From positions 29,844,211 through 29,908,210 of the forward strand of contig NC_030852.1 in assembly GCF_000208745.1 (NCBI RefSeq): a stretch of 64,000 nucleotides of DNA, given 5' to 3'. The DNA is from Theobroma cacao (lineage: Eukaryota > Streptophyta > Magnoliopsida > Malvales > Malvaceae). Positions 13,875 to 26,198 of the stretch are shown piece by piece (within the stretch, counting starts at the first letter, position 1; the number at the start of each line of letters is the position of its first letter). Position numbers and translations under genes: made by a program. The notes beneath the pieces were generated by a model. The model had not been told where the DNA came from. It worked only from the letters and a program-made list of their open reading frames with translations, and ran no database searches.

Positions 13875-14576
13875 AAGAGATGAAGTTAATCAAATTTTTG
13901 TTGAAGGGATCAAATATAAAAAAATAAAAATTAAAAATTTAATATGTTAAATTTAATTAAAAATAAAAATATTGATAATAAAAATTTAAATATTCAAGAT
14001 AATTTCATTTCAACTAAATATAAAACGTAAAGCATATAAAAAAAATATACTCAAGTTAATTTTTTGTTATATAATTAAAATTAATAAAAAAATAATACAT
14101 TGATGAAATTTTAAATAACAATGTAACACTATAACTTATATTTGAGAACTATATAATAATTTATTAAATTTTTAAAATTAAAATTAAAAAAAATAAAATT
14201 TACGTAACAGAAAAAAGAAGAACATAGTAAGTAGAAGTTACTACATATGACATAATAAAAAAGAAAGAAAAATATTATGGTTGATAGTTTGTAAAAATTT
14301 GAAAAAAAATCTACATAAACTTAAAATATATGAGCAAATAGAATAAAAATAAAATAATTAATAAATAATAAATAATAATAATATAAATTGAAAAAAAAAC
14401 TTTAAAGTTGAGTGAGAGATGTAAAATTATTTTATTATTTTTTATTTGTATTAGTTATTAAATAAAAAATTATTTTGAGGGGGTCATTAAGAGAATATAT
14501 AAAAAAAATTTAAAATTTTATCTGTAATGAAAAAAAATTAAAAATTTTGGGGGGCCATGAAGGAGGCTCTGGCCTG
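13875..14576 (-). mobile_element. non-autonomous hAT-like element, copy 1 (702 bp)
   Basis: The element is flanked by an exact 8-bp duplication ACAATAAT (13867-13874 and 14577-14584), the target-site size of hAT transposons. The right end, read inward on minus, begins CAGGCCAGAGCCTCCTTCAT. The left end, AAGAGATGAAGTTA, is a worn counterpart of CAGGGCGAAGTTA. The interior is AT-rich with no transposase. Ends and interior (for example TTATTATGTCATATGTAG and ATTTCATCAATGTATTA on minus) match the element at 58128-59308, which lies in the opposite orientation. Confidence 0.8.
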
Positions 14577-14584
14577 ACAATAAT

Positions 14585-15467
14585 AATTTATTAATTATAT
14601 TAACTACATGTTTAGTTAAGAAATATAGTTAGGATAAAAATAAGTAAAAGGAATTAGTTTAATAAGATATTGTATAAAATTTCGTACAAATTAGTGAATT
14701 TAATAAAGTTTTATTGATGTGTAGGTATTTATTTTATATAATTTCGAATCCAAATTGATCCCAAGTTCCACAACGTTCCTACTGATCAATCATCAGACTT
14801 AAGAGTTTTTTTTTCATTGGACCTTTTTATTCAATAATTTATTGTCGGAACAAAGAAATTAATGATGGGCGCCAAAATTGAATATGACTGGCCAAGGCCA
14901 ACATGTTAAACTCTTTTAAGGCTTTGTTTGGTGTTATGTAATTTAATTAGCTAGGAAGAGAAAGAATGGACTGTCATCCGTCGTCGTATCTGCCGGATTA
15001 TGTGGCAGATAAATTGTTGTGTCCCGTTATGACTTACGAAGCTATTTGGAATTTCTTGGGGAGTGACAAATTAAATGTCCTTTTCCGCCGTTTGTCAAAC
15101 ATTATTCTACTGCGTGAAAATTTGGGGAAAAAAATGTTATTGATGGGAACACATCTTCTGTATTATTGCCTTATAATTAAGGGTTTAAAGTTAAAACTTT
15201 TAGGGACTTGTAAGTTTTTTTCACTGTCCGAGAAAGACAAAAAAAAAAAAAAAAAAGAAGAACAAGAAAAGGTCGGTTGAAAGGGAGTTGTGGAGAGTAA
15301 AAAACAAACTGTTTTTTTTTTAATAATATATTTTAAAAATTATTAATATTTAATTTTAAATTTTTAAAAATTTTAAATTTACTTTTATAATGAAATTGAT
15401 ATCACTTGATGGTCTGACAATATATAATAGTTATATATTTTCAATGTATCAAATATAAATTTTATAA
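14585..15467. other. AT-rich intergenic DNA
   Basis: No gene is recognised. An open stretch at 14966-15280 ends in a lysine-rich run encoded by a poly-A tract and shows no family signature, so I treat it as chance. The last nine bases (15459-15467) are the target-site copy of the neighbouring MULE-like element. Confidence 0.4.
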
Positions 15468-16912
15468 AGTTAAAGTATACCATTAGTTTTCATACCATGT
15501 AAAAATGTATAGATTTAATCCCTATATAATAATTTATATGAATTGAGTCTTCGTACTTTGTCAATTTGTTAATCTCAATCCCTATCTCTAACACCATTAA
15601 ATATGCTAATGTAGCATTTTTACCAAATTGACATGACATTTGACTAAATTGACATGGCATTGATAGAGATGACGAGGCGTAATGCTGGCATGGCAAAACG
15701 TTTACCTAACAAAAAAAATGCTAACTCTTCACGTGAGTTTAACAAGGAAATTAAAAAAAATATACTCTAACTCTAAATTAAAAATTAGATGAGATTACAA
15801 CAAAATTTTTATATTAACTAGTTGAATTTTCAATGAAGAATTGTTGATTCAAAACTAATTGAATCTTAAAAAAGAAAACCCATTATTTTCCTTACCTTGA
15901 ATTCCGTATTCAAAAGCAGTTTTAAAAAAAAAAAAAACAAAATTTCGGATACATTTTATTGTTTGAAGATATAACTCTTACAACTTACATCATTTCTATA
16001 TCCATCTAAAATTGAAAAACTAACTGAATTTTCTTAAGATGTCTGGTTTTATCTGTCAATGTAGAGTAAACCTTCAACATTAGCTTTATTAGATTATTGG
16101 CTTGCGTTCTTCAGAGAGCTATGTTAAGCATTTATATACAAGAAAATTTCATTGATACCTTAACTTGTCCAGTTAAAGACTCGTAGAACTGTACAAACCC
16201 CTACTCCCGCAACATCTCCTGCAATCACAAGGTGGCACTCTTGTTTGGATATTTGGCAAGTGGCAACCCATCAATCAGGATTTGAATTCCCAAGTTGCCT
16301 TTTCAAAGTTAATGTCCCAGAATAAGATTCCTTCGCTCATTTTCTCATTGTGGCATGCCTCTCATTGGGTGAGAGCTGGAACATTTAGCTAAAATATGTT
16401 TTAATCTTTGAATTAGCTTAAGTGCGTAAGCTTAGCCTGAGATGCAGTCATTTCCACTGCTATCCACCAGTCGTCATCTTCATCGTTAATGTTTTCTATG
16501 TCATTGAACATCAATAAAGTTGATTCTCCCTTTCCCTCTTCGACGGTAGACTTTTTTTTCTTTCTCCCTTAATCATATTTCTTTTTAAAGTTTTAATTGT
16601 TTTTTTGTTAATCTCATTTAATTTTTAATTTAGAGTTAGGGTGTTTTTTTAATTTCTTTGTTAACCTCACTTGGAGAGTTGACATTTTTATTAGGTAAAC
16701 GAGCATTATGTCATGTCATCTCTATTAGTGTAATGTCAACTTAATCAAAATACCACATCAACATACTTGAAAGTCAAATTTAACAAAATTAGAGTTAAAG
16801 ATTAGAATTTAACAAATTAACAAAATACAAGAACCCAATTCACACAAATTATTATATATAAACTAAATTTATACTTTTTACATAGTACAAGTACTAATTG
16901 CATAATTTAACT
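15468..16912. mobile_element. MULE-like DNA transposon with ~320-bp terminal inverted repeats
   Basis: Arms at about 15468-15795 and 16595-16912 are diverged reverse complements. Shared blocks include AGTTAAA at the tips, the run around ATAATAATTT, the stretch containing GATAGAGATGAC, and CTAACTCTAAATTAAAAATT near the inner ends. The element is bordered by an exact 9-bp duplication ATTTTATAA (15459-15467 and 16913-16921). Long TIRs plus a 9-bp target duplication are hallmarks of Mutator-like elements. The roughly 800-bp interior has no transposase reading frame. Part of it (about 16190-16500) is less AT-rich than the arms and could be captured host DNA (Pack-MULE), but I do not recognise its source. 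Confidence 0.85.
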
Positions 16913-16921
16913 ATTTTATAA

Positions 16922-19900
16922 TTAATTAATCACAATTATAAATTTGTAGTGTTTACCAATTATATATGAAGCCTACAGGTATAAATAGTAAATTCTTATG
17001 TAATTTTTTATTATAAATCAATAATTATAAAATTGTAATAAAAAATTGTACGTGAAATGCTTTTTTATTACTATATTATAAAAAACCATTTGTCCACTCT
17101 CCAAACTTTATTATTTTTATTTTAAAATTAAAATAAATATTACATTGGTAAAGTTATAATTATGATGTTTTGAGAACTAAAATGTATTAATTTAGCTTTA
17201 TATACAATAATTACAATAGAACTAATGTTGCTTTCCAAAATATTGGTACATTTTTAATAAATCATATATAATATATAATTTGCTTTATACAATTTACTTT
17301 CGCTTTTTAACAACTTATCTAGAAACAAAAACAAAAGTAGTAAAATTAACAAACCAAATGAATTTAATTGAGTTTCCCATAATAAATGGTTAAAATATTT
17401 CTTTGCTGCATACATGAGATTATTGTTGACCAAGTTGAAGAAATAATGTTAACTGTTTACATTTTGATCATCAGCTTTGGTAACTTTACCTATTTTTTTC
17501 ATTTCTGGGTTGAAGCATATATATATATATTTATTATAACTATTTAAGGCATGCATAGCTCAAACATATAAATCCAGGAGTTACTAATTAAATATCTTAT
17601 GATTACTATCAGGAGGATATAGACTTGTGTGGTATTTTATGTATATAATTTAGGTCATATTCTTTTCGATAAAAAACAAAATAGTTTATAGATAATGAAG
17701 ATCTGGCTAGATTAGAATCAATTCAACATAAAATAATTAAAAGAAAAATATCCTTAGATTAGTGTATTTTCAAGGTACAATAGAATGTTTTTGAAAGAAA
17801 CATTAAACAATGACAATATATTAAACCTGATTAGCTAAGGCTGCAATGGTTTAATTCCACATATAGAAATCTAAAAAATATCCATCCATAAAAAAGAAAA
17901 GAAAAGAAAAGAAAACCTTGAAAATATAGGAGCATGCTGTTCCCTCAATCTCAAATCTAGTTGTTCTTTTCTTCGTTTGAAAGAAATGGCATGAAAGTGA
18001 TATATATGATTACTCTATGACAATAAATAAAGAGTTCCAATCCTTTTGTCTTGTATTTCATGAGCATAAGATCAAATTTGCAGTGCACCTCTACGTTGAT
18101 ATCACATCTGAAATGCACAGTTGCCATGGCTGTGCCTGTTAGCAATAAAAAGATTTTTGTAACTTAGCTTCTAATATCAGAGCCACGCATCAGCATCAGT
18201 TTAATTGTGACAATGACCAAACAATTGTGACCAAAATTTTAATAATTCCATAGTCAATATTAATGACTTTTGTACCAAACTTTTGATCCCACAAAAGTTT
18301 ACTCTCTTCATATTTAATTATTGACTTGAATAAATAAATAAATAAATATATATATATATATCTCCCTATGTTTTGAGCTCAATTATTTTTCCTTCGTAAG
18401 TAACTCGATGCACATGCAAATTCGGTATTAGAAGAAGAAGAAGAACAGGAAGAAGAAAGAAATACAACATTCATGGAAAAGGACACATTCTTCTATTTTG
18501 TAAAACAGCAGCAGAAGAATATGGAATATTTTTAGTCCATCATTGGGTGAGTCACTAAAAGGTTTACCTTGCAAACTGTATTGACAATAATTGTTTCAGG
18601 GAAGGATGTAAATGCAAAATGGACATGACAAGGGACTGAGGGACCATTACAGATGTTGTTGCGGAGTTGAAATCACCTTGGCCTTGGCTGGTAAAAGAAG
18701 GGTAAGGCAGATTCTGGAAAGAGCTAGGAAACAAAACAAAAGAAGAGAAAGAAAAAGCAAACAATAAATAGTTTCTTTCAGGGGAAGGGTAGCTAAAAGG
18801 ACCTGCCCCGGAATCGGACAAGTTTGGTGGTGGGTGCCTCAGGACCAGACTAACTTTTTAGGGAAAAGGGCGTTGGAGGTGACGGACGTGGCTTTTCTGG
18901 GCACGTTTTGTTGGGTGGTTGCAGCTTCCACTATTTGGGAAGTGAAAGAGGTGAGGGTTTTGTCACTTGCAGATTTTGTCGACTTCGGGCCTTCTCATTA
19001 ATTATTGGATTTTTGATGAAATCCCAACCAGGGTAGACAAGTCTAAGTGATGAGGGACTCCATAATTCATGTCAAGCCAACGTCTCAGGTTCTTGATTTT
19101 TAAGCAGATAAATGCAGCAGCAAGGATAAGTTTAGCTCCACGCAGTTGATTATTTAATTAACAAGCTATTATAATAAACTCAATGCTGTTTGATTAAAAT
19201 AAATTCAATGTCTAACTTCACATATGCTTCTTTATTATTTTTAGTAAACCCCAATCATTTAAATCAATGACCTCAAAATGAATTAGTTTTCGTAAAACTC
19301 CTCAATTAGTATTTAATAATTTTACAAATATTTTCTCAATAGCCTCTTACTACTTTCGAATCGTATATAATTAATTAACATTTTTAGTAACCTAAATTTC
19401 CTAAATAAATTAGTATTATTTGCAAGACTTATCTACGATTAATGTGTAATTGAACCTGTAGAGTAGTAATTCTTAAAGCTGTTGGTTGGTGGATATATTC
19501 GTTTGTCGGCGATGAGCCGCAAGTGACGGAGAAAATTGAACAGGGCAGAAGAGTGTGTCCACCACAAAATTTCAACGTACAAGGCAAAGTTGCATTCGTC
19601 TTAGGTTATCTGTGGTCCAGCGGTGCCAGCAGAAATAACCCCAGCTTTACTGACCACCGATTTCCAGAGAGAGAAGGAAGAGGTTTTCTGTAATAAAAGG
19701 TCCACAGTTTATTCATTCTTCAGTCGATGGCGTGAATGAATAAACCTTTTTGTCATTGGAAGGAATTTTTATTTTTTTGCATCGGAAAAAACTGGTCCTC
19801 AATAATAAGGAGCGGATGAAGCACCAGACAACAATCAATTTCAGAACAAATTAAAGGTAAACTGAAACATAATGGATTGACATCACTCACCACTGTAGCT

Positions 19901-20743
19901 CTCGCGGTAATGGATTGACACCAGGCCACCATCACCTTACCACTAATGCCTAACCCAAGCCAATGCCTAAAGATGTATCCAGGGCACCCAATGCCTCAAA
20001 TTTATAACATATATAAAAAGAAGACCCAAAGGAGCTTCCTCATTTAGCCACGTGGAAGGCAAGAAAAAAAGAGAAAAAAGAAACAAAAAGTAGGGTAGAA
20101 AGAGAAAGAAAAAAATAGATAGAAAAAAGCCCACATGCACTAGTATAACATAATAAGAGCGTGTGGGGATCGTTGATCTCCCAATCAAGGCATACAAATT
20201 CTAGCATCTAGCAACATAATATACACTTGTATATTTATAGGCATGTATCTATAACTTAATTTGACCCTCAGGCCTCAACTCCCCCTCAGCCAATTTTACC
20301 AATTGGTCCCCCGACTAGGGGTACAACTAATTTGCAGCAGCCAATGGCTTCTCATCAAATATAATACAGTACTACCTCCTAGAAAAGGACAATCAGTTTT
20401 ACCACTTGGGTCAAGGTGCTTGTCACGCTCCTAGGGCAGGAGTTGTAGGTCCCTACCGGTTTTTTACCATGCTCAAGGCAAAATTATCTTCGAGATAAAA
20501 AGGAGCATTGAAATTACGAGAGCAATTAAAAGCTTAAATTTACTCCCAATTCAAGTCTAAAAAAACGCTGATGTCACAAAATTTTATAATAACCCCTATG
20601 AACAAAGTTCAAACCGTTCCTCATTCATTTCTATTTCTGCTGCCCCAACCAAAATAAAGGATCCACGCAAAAGGTTCACTGGGAAAAAGCAATAAAACTC
20701 CTACATATATGCGACTGGAGATAGATGCGGAGTGCGCCCCCAT
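16922..20743. other. intergenic region, no supported gene
   Basis: This is AT-rich DNA with microsatellites: (AT)n at about 17517-17532, and AAAT plus AT repeats at about 18328-18361. I see no ORF with family features. 20300-20743 probably includes the 3' UTR of the BOBBER-type gene that ends at 20744. Confidence 0.4.
18328..18361. repeat. compound microsatellite (AAAT)n(AT)n
   Basis: Tandem AAAT units run directly into a run of AT dinucleotides. It is a simple-sequence repeat in non-coding DNA. Confidence 0.85.
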
Positions 20744-23700
20744 TTACATGAGCTTTGCCCTTGAAAAGTCCATCTCAGGATGCTACAAAAAATCAACAAA
20801 ATAGTTAAGCAGATTTCATCAGCTAAAGCTCCATAAAGGAAGTAATAAAGTAGGGATGAGGAGAGGACAGCAATATGTATATGTGGTGGGTATGCAGTTA
20901 TGCGAGTCAAAGTTCCTGAGGGTAGTAGTTACCTCGGACATAAATTTCTTTAGAATTTCCTGCTTCTGAAGCTCATCACTGGTTGGAAGGCCCATGGCCT
21001 TCTGTCTCTGGTCAAACTGCGCGGGAGAACAAGTTGAAAAGTACAATTAAAATGAATCAAAGTTTACAAAAGAAAAAGGCTATAACCTAAATGTATAAGA
21101 CCAATACTTATGAGACAAGCAAAATCTCTTACAGAACCATAAGTACAACCACAACTGGAATTATAAAAAAAAGAAAAAAAAGAACGTTAGGTAATTTGAC
21201 ATGATCTGAGATGAGAGCGCTTGCGGTAGATAGAAACTACCCAGAAGCAAAATAAAATGAAAAAGACATAACTAATTACCATCATCTTCTCCACAGTTTG
21301 TCGTGTTTCTGGATCTAAGTCAGATAGTTTGCTGTTTTCTGGTTCAACTTTCTGAGTGTCAATTTCAGGATCTCCTTTTACCAATGATTTCCACCACTCC
21401 ATTTGGTTGTGCTTTGTCAAAAGGATTGAGAGGGAACAATTATCCTCTACAAGAAGTGTGGGAATATTGTTATATATTAGCAATATGTTTGTAGAATTGC
21501 AAAAGGTATTCGTTCATTTCCACAAAAGTATAAATTTAAATGGCCTTTCAGTATCAAAATTGCAATGGCATGATATAAACAATCTTGAAAAAATATTGCC
21601 TTCTATAATCAGGTATAAATAATTGATCAACAATACAAAGATAGAGTCATGGAACAACAGTGATACCAGGTGAAATTTACATGTTACAAGACTAAAATGC
21701 AATATAAAATTAACAAAAATATAAACCCTTTTTCTCTCAACAACAGAAAAAAAAAAGATTCAAAAGCATTTATGCATAAATTACAAGTAATTTGCATATA
21801 ATGAAAGAAAACAAAACTAGGGGAGAAAATGAGAACTGATCTCAATCAAAGCTAGAAAATTGATTTCAGATATGGCTAAAGATTTTACTAAAATGGAGTT
21901 TAAATAAATGAGCAAGTTTGTATCACTATAAAACAAATAAAAATTGGTTTTTAAAATTAGTAGGTCACAAAATAAAATTCATTTTTACAACAGTTAAGCA
22001 AATTCTGCGCATAAAGAAATTGCATTAATTCTAATGCCACCACTTTCAAAAATATTTGGACATTTATAGGTATAAACTACAAAGCTCAATTCTTTAACTA
22101 ATTAACAACTCTAATTGAAAATTTAACACATTGGACACCCAACGTTGTTACTATACTATTACAACTGCAGATATCCACAATGGTACTAGCAATAACTTAA
22201 TAATTGCAACTTGTAAACTCTGGCTATAGGAGAAAAATGGAAAAAGCTGAAAGAAGTGTCTGATTTGCAGTATTTTCTCTCATTTTCTTTAAGATAACAT
22301 ACCTATGCTCCAATAACAATCATCAGGTTTGACAGGCTGTAAAAGCTCCCCCTGAAAAAAAAAAAAAAGAAATATGTTATTTGGATGTAAACCAACTAGG
22401 ACCTATTTGACAGCATATGCACTAACTTACATCAATAACAGGAGGCTGGCCCTTGAGTCCAACTTTTAGATGGTTCTTCTTTATCTCGCACACAACAAAC
22501 CTTGATCTTGTTCCACTAGGAACTGGAACATTAACAGTGACCTCTTGCAGGGTCTGTGTCCAAGAGTATTTCTCCAGATCAAGACCATTGCCTTTGTTTG
22601 GAACTGTTCAAACATTTTAAGAAAAGGTCAATCAATGACAGTCAGTAATCTAACTAGTATTTAGTTTCACTTTCACATGCATCTAACAGTATCAATTTCA
22701 AAATCTCCCATGCAATACTTAATCATATATTAACACCAACTGACACCCCCCCCCCCCCCCCAACCAAATAAAAAGAAGACACTACACAAGCAGAAAGTAA
22801 AGAACACCCTTTTTCCAGCATTCCAACAGCGTTTATATCTCTTCATAGCCAAACATCTGATGGAATTAACAGATACAACCATATATAATAAAATATACCA
22901 TTTACACTTACCATTAGCCCCAATTTTGAGAATGCACATGTACACAAATCAACATACCCACAGCCACAGAAATATGGAGAGAGGGAAAACTATAAAATTT
23001 AAAATATAAGGAAAAAATTGCGCAATCATTGAAGCTCTAGAGCTATCTACAACATCCAAGGCTAGCAGAATCTACAGAAGGTTCAACATTTGGTGAGTGA
23101 TTGAACCAAAGTATAACATCTGTTTCCTACTTACCCACCTCAATTTCCAAACATTGGTTTTTTTAACAACACATTTCCAAAAGCTGTTAAAAATGTTTTA
23201 GGTGAATGCCAAGCACAGGGAAAAGAAAACCAACCAACCCCTACTTTACACCAAGACAACCATTAAGCTTCACTCAATCAAAGCTCCCTGCTTACACCAA
23301 AACGTATAGGGACAAAAATTTTCCACCCAACATATTTCCATGTATTCTCTAGAAAACAAAATAACTAGTTACAAACCAAAGAATAAGAAATAACCCCTCA
23401 CACCCAGGCACAACAAGTAACTTTATTTTCAGTGATAGACATTCACTTATCATACCACCATGACAAAAATAGAGGGACCAGGGCAGAAGCATTACATCAT
23501 TAGTATTTGGTACAGTACAAAGCTCAACCTTGACTATAAACTCAATGCTTAAAACTGGGCTCGAGCTTGCTTAACATGGGATTTTGCTTGCCGTATACAA
23601 AATACAAGAGCCTCCAGTCAAGTTTCAGTACAGAAAAAAGGATGTTACTTTTCTTCACTTCATTCCTCACAAACACAGGCAAACAAAGCTATAAACACAA

Positions 23701-24355
23701 ATTAAAACCCCAAAGAATCCAAAAATATACAACCTTTCTCCTTCTAAACATTGTTTTTAACCACCCCAAATATTTTTAAGTATTTTCTTCAACATTTGCT
23801 ATCACCAAAAGTTTAAACACGCAATAGGAAACAAACATTTAGCAATGCACACTTCAGATTATATTACTTTAAAAAAGGAAAGCCTCAAGCTTCCGTCTTT
23901 CCCCAAATTTCCCATCAATTAGCCTTGCATAATCGCATTTAAATTAAACAAATAAATAATAGTAATAAGAAATTTGAACCTCTCAAGCCAGAGCTAGTCT
24001 CTTCCTCCTTCTTATCATCCTTTTTATCGAGGTCCATTGGCTCCTTGTTCACTTCTTTCTTGATGTCGTTCTCTTCCTTCACTTCCTTCTTCTTTAACTC
24101 CACCTTCGGCGCTACCTCTTCAACCTTCTTCTCGCTCTTCTCCTTTGCAACCCTCACCATCGCCGCGATCTCCTTATCGACGTTCTCTTTTCGAAGAAAA
24201 TCAGTCTCTTTCCCCAGAAAATCGAAAACCTTTTCCAATAACCCTACAGGGTTCGACGGATCCAAGCTCGCGTTAAACGACACCGGTTTACGAGGCTGCG
24301 ATGAAGAAGTTGAGGGTTTCGCTTCCTCTTCTTGGTAGTCGGAGATTATTGCCAT
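20744..24355 (-). CDS. BOB1: BOBBER1-type NudC/CS-domain co-chaperone
   Basis: Six coding exons on minus: 23980-24355, 22431-22603, 22303-22351, 21280-21446, 20933-21016 and 20744-20782. All borders are GT-AG and the phases agree, giving 295 aa. The N-terminal 125 residues contain a short conserved helix region ([19 protein letters not shown]) followed by a lysine/glutamate-rich, probably coiled or disordered stretch. The NudC/CS domain follows (about residues 135-225: [59 protein letters not shown]). The tail [20 protein letters not shown], then [12 protein letters not shown], is characteristic of NudC/BOBBER. Family members are cytosolic Hsp90-like co-chaperones; Arabidopsis BOB1 acts in development and thermotolerance. 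Length and end-to-end architecture match BOB1. Intron 1 holds a 16-base C run at 22746-22761. Confidence 0.93.
22746..22761. repeat. poly-C tract in BOB1 intron 1
   Basis: Sixteen consecutive C residues (G on the gene strand). Homopolymer length here may be inaccurate in a draft assembly. Confidence 0.9.
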
Positions 24356-24432
24356 GACGACTAGTTAAAATAAGTCTGGCTCAGGTCACCGAGAGTGTTT
24401 ACGCCTGGCCGGCTGTTGGAGTCGCCTCAGGG

Positions 24433-24490
24433 TTTATATGAGGACAGGAAAGGACAGAAGTTCCAAGATTTCAACCCGAGAGTTCCAGAA
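24433..24490 (-). promoter_or_regulatory. BOB1 core promoter: TATA box and heat-shock-element-like core
   Basis: Minus-strand TATAAA occupies 24433-24438, about 80 bases upstream of the ATG. Further upstream, 24483-24490 reads TTCCAGAA, a perfect inverted nTTCnnGAAn core as used by heat-shock factors, with a further TTCC nearby. The role is inferred only from the motif and from the known heat response of BOB1 in Arabidopsis. Confidence 0.4.
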
Positions 24491-24499
24491 CCTTGCTTT

Positions 24500-26198
24500 C
24501 CTATATTTGCTAAAACGTCCCTCATTTATCTCTAAATTATTATAAATATTACCACCTTTCACACTCAAGATTTTTCACTTTAGAAGATATCAATTCGTAG
24601 GATATTTATCATTTTTTAAATATTTTATCTCGATTCTTATTATTTGTCAGCATACTCAAATCTTATAAATATTTTATTAAAATTTGAAATTATGATTCAA
24701 ATTCCTACTCGAATATTGCATTACTCATTAAATATTTGCATTTAAATTTGTTTAATGATTTGATTAAAATAAATTTAAAATTAATTTTATGTATAATTAT
24801 AATTAGTTTATAAAAAATAAATTAAAATTAAAAATTATATTTAAAATAATTAATGAATTTAAATAAATATTACATTGATTATAAAAAATAATATATTAAA
24901 AATGATTATCAATAATAAGTTTGAGTAGCGAACATCTTAAAATCACTATTCAAATTAGTGACACTAATAGTTTTTTTAATCGAGTTGAATAATATAAATT
25001 ATCAAATTATGATGTGTCCATTGGCATCTTTTTTTTTTTTTAACAATATATCTTTCTTTTTTTTTCTTTTGTCTAAATGCATGCATTATTTATTGAACAT
25101 TTTACTAGTTTTTATTAACAACATAACAATTTCTCATACCTTGCTTAGTATAGGTTTTCTTGCCCTAGTAGAGAATTTTAGAATTGCTAAAAGCTTTCTA
25201 TCCAATTGGGCTATTGGGTAACTTCCACATTACGAGAGCCCGAATGGTTGATTAAAGTTTCCATCTTTTGCTGTGAACACTAGCATCTGTTTTTCCACCA
25301 AAGAAAGACAAAAGTAAACGTGTTGTGTTGAAACTTGAAAGAAAAGAAAAATCTTTTCTTGCCAATAACACGTTATTTGGGAAAATGCTTGGTTATATCA
25401 TAATTAATAAAAAAACTTCCAAATATAAAAAACCATCCACTTGATAAATCTCTACCTCTGTTTGTACTAAAACTCAACTCAGAAATGGGAAGACTTTTAC
25501 TTGTTCCAATTAACCATGAAAATGGAAACTAGTTAAATTAGAAGGTATATGGATTGGAACATCAAAGAAATTGAAATAAATTAGGAAAGTAAATGACAGT
25601 TAATTTAATTTTTCTTGTTAGTTTACTTCAACCCAAATTTGCCACAGATTCATCACCAAGATTATTAGTTTAGAAAATGGAAAAAGTCGTTTAAAATGGA
25701 AAGCTTATATTAATAAATGATTAAACTGGGTTTGAGGGGGAGTCATGGTCTCATGGCGCCCCTTTAGGCCTCAATAAATGTTCACCATGTCGTGAGACAA
25801 GTCAAAGCCAGGTAAGTTATTCTCACCGGATAAAAACTTATTCCGAAACTCAAGTGTTTTAACTAAGGTAGCCTCGCAATTTTTGAGATTTCTTCAAATC
25901 ATTATAATATCATATGCAATCTGCCGGAAACACAATCTCTGAGGCATGCCATGAGTAACATGGCTGTCTTCTTACATATGGAAATACAAGTAAAGACGGT
26001 TTCATGACTTCACATATTTTCCATGTAACTGGGGCTATGGAGCCTCACGATCGCTTCATTCACTCGACAACTTTGGATTAAATTAAAAAAAAAAAATCAA
26101 GCAACAAATTTTTATATTGGCAACCCATGCTCTCTCTTCTCAACAATTTCGATCTTAGGAAGTGTAGGGGAGAAATTTCGAACTGATTCCCCGGCTAA
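24500..26198. other. intergenic region between divergent/tandem minus genes
   Basis: 24540-24960 is strongly AT-rich and looks like decayed repeat. The remainder has no ORF I can support. 26090-26198 is the 3' flank of the WSD gene and is homologous to about 31400-31517, marking the left edge of a duplicated block. Confidence 0.4.

Noticed and set aside
14966..15280. 104-codon plus ORF
   Set aside because: The C-terminus is a lysine run from a poly-A tract, no domain or signal is seen, and it lies in AT-rich DNA. Likely chance.
24045..24338. 97-codon plus ORF opposite BOB1 exon 1
   Set aside because: It is the antisense of a Lys/Glu-rich coding exon, giving Phe/Ser-rich translation. A shadow.
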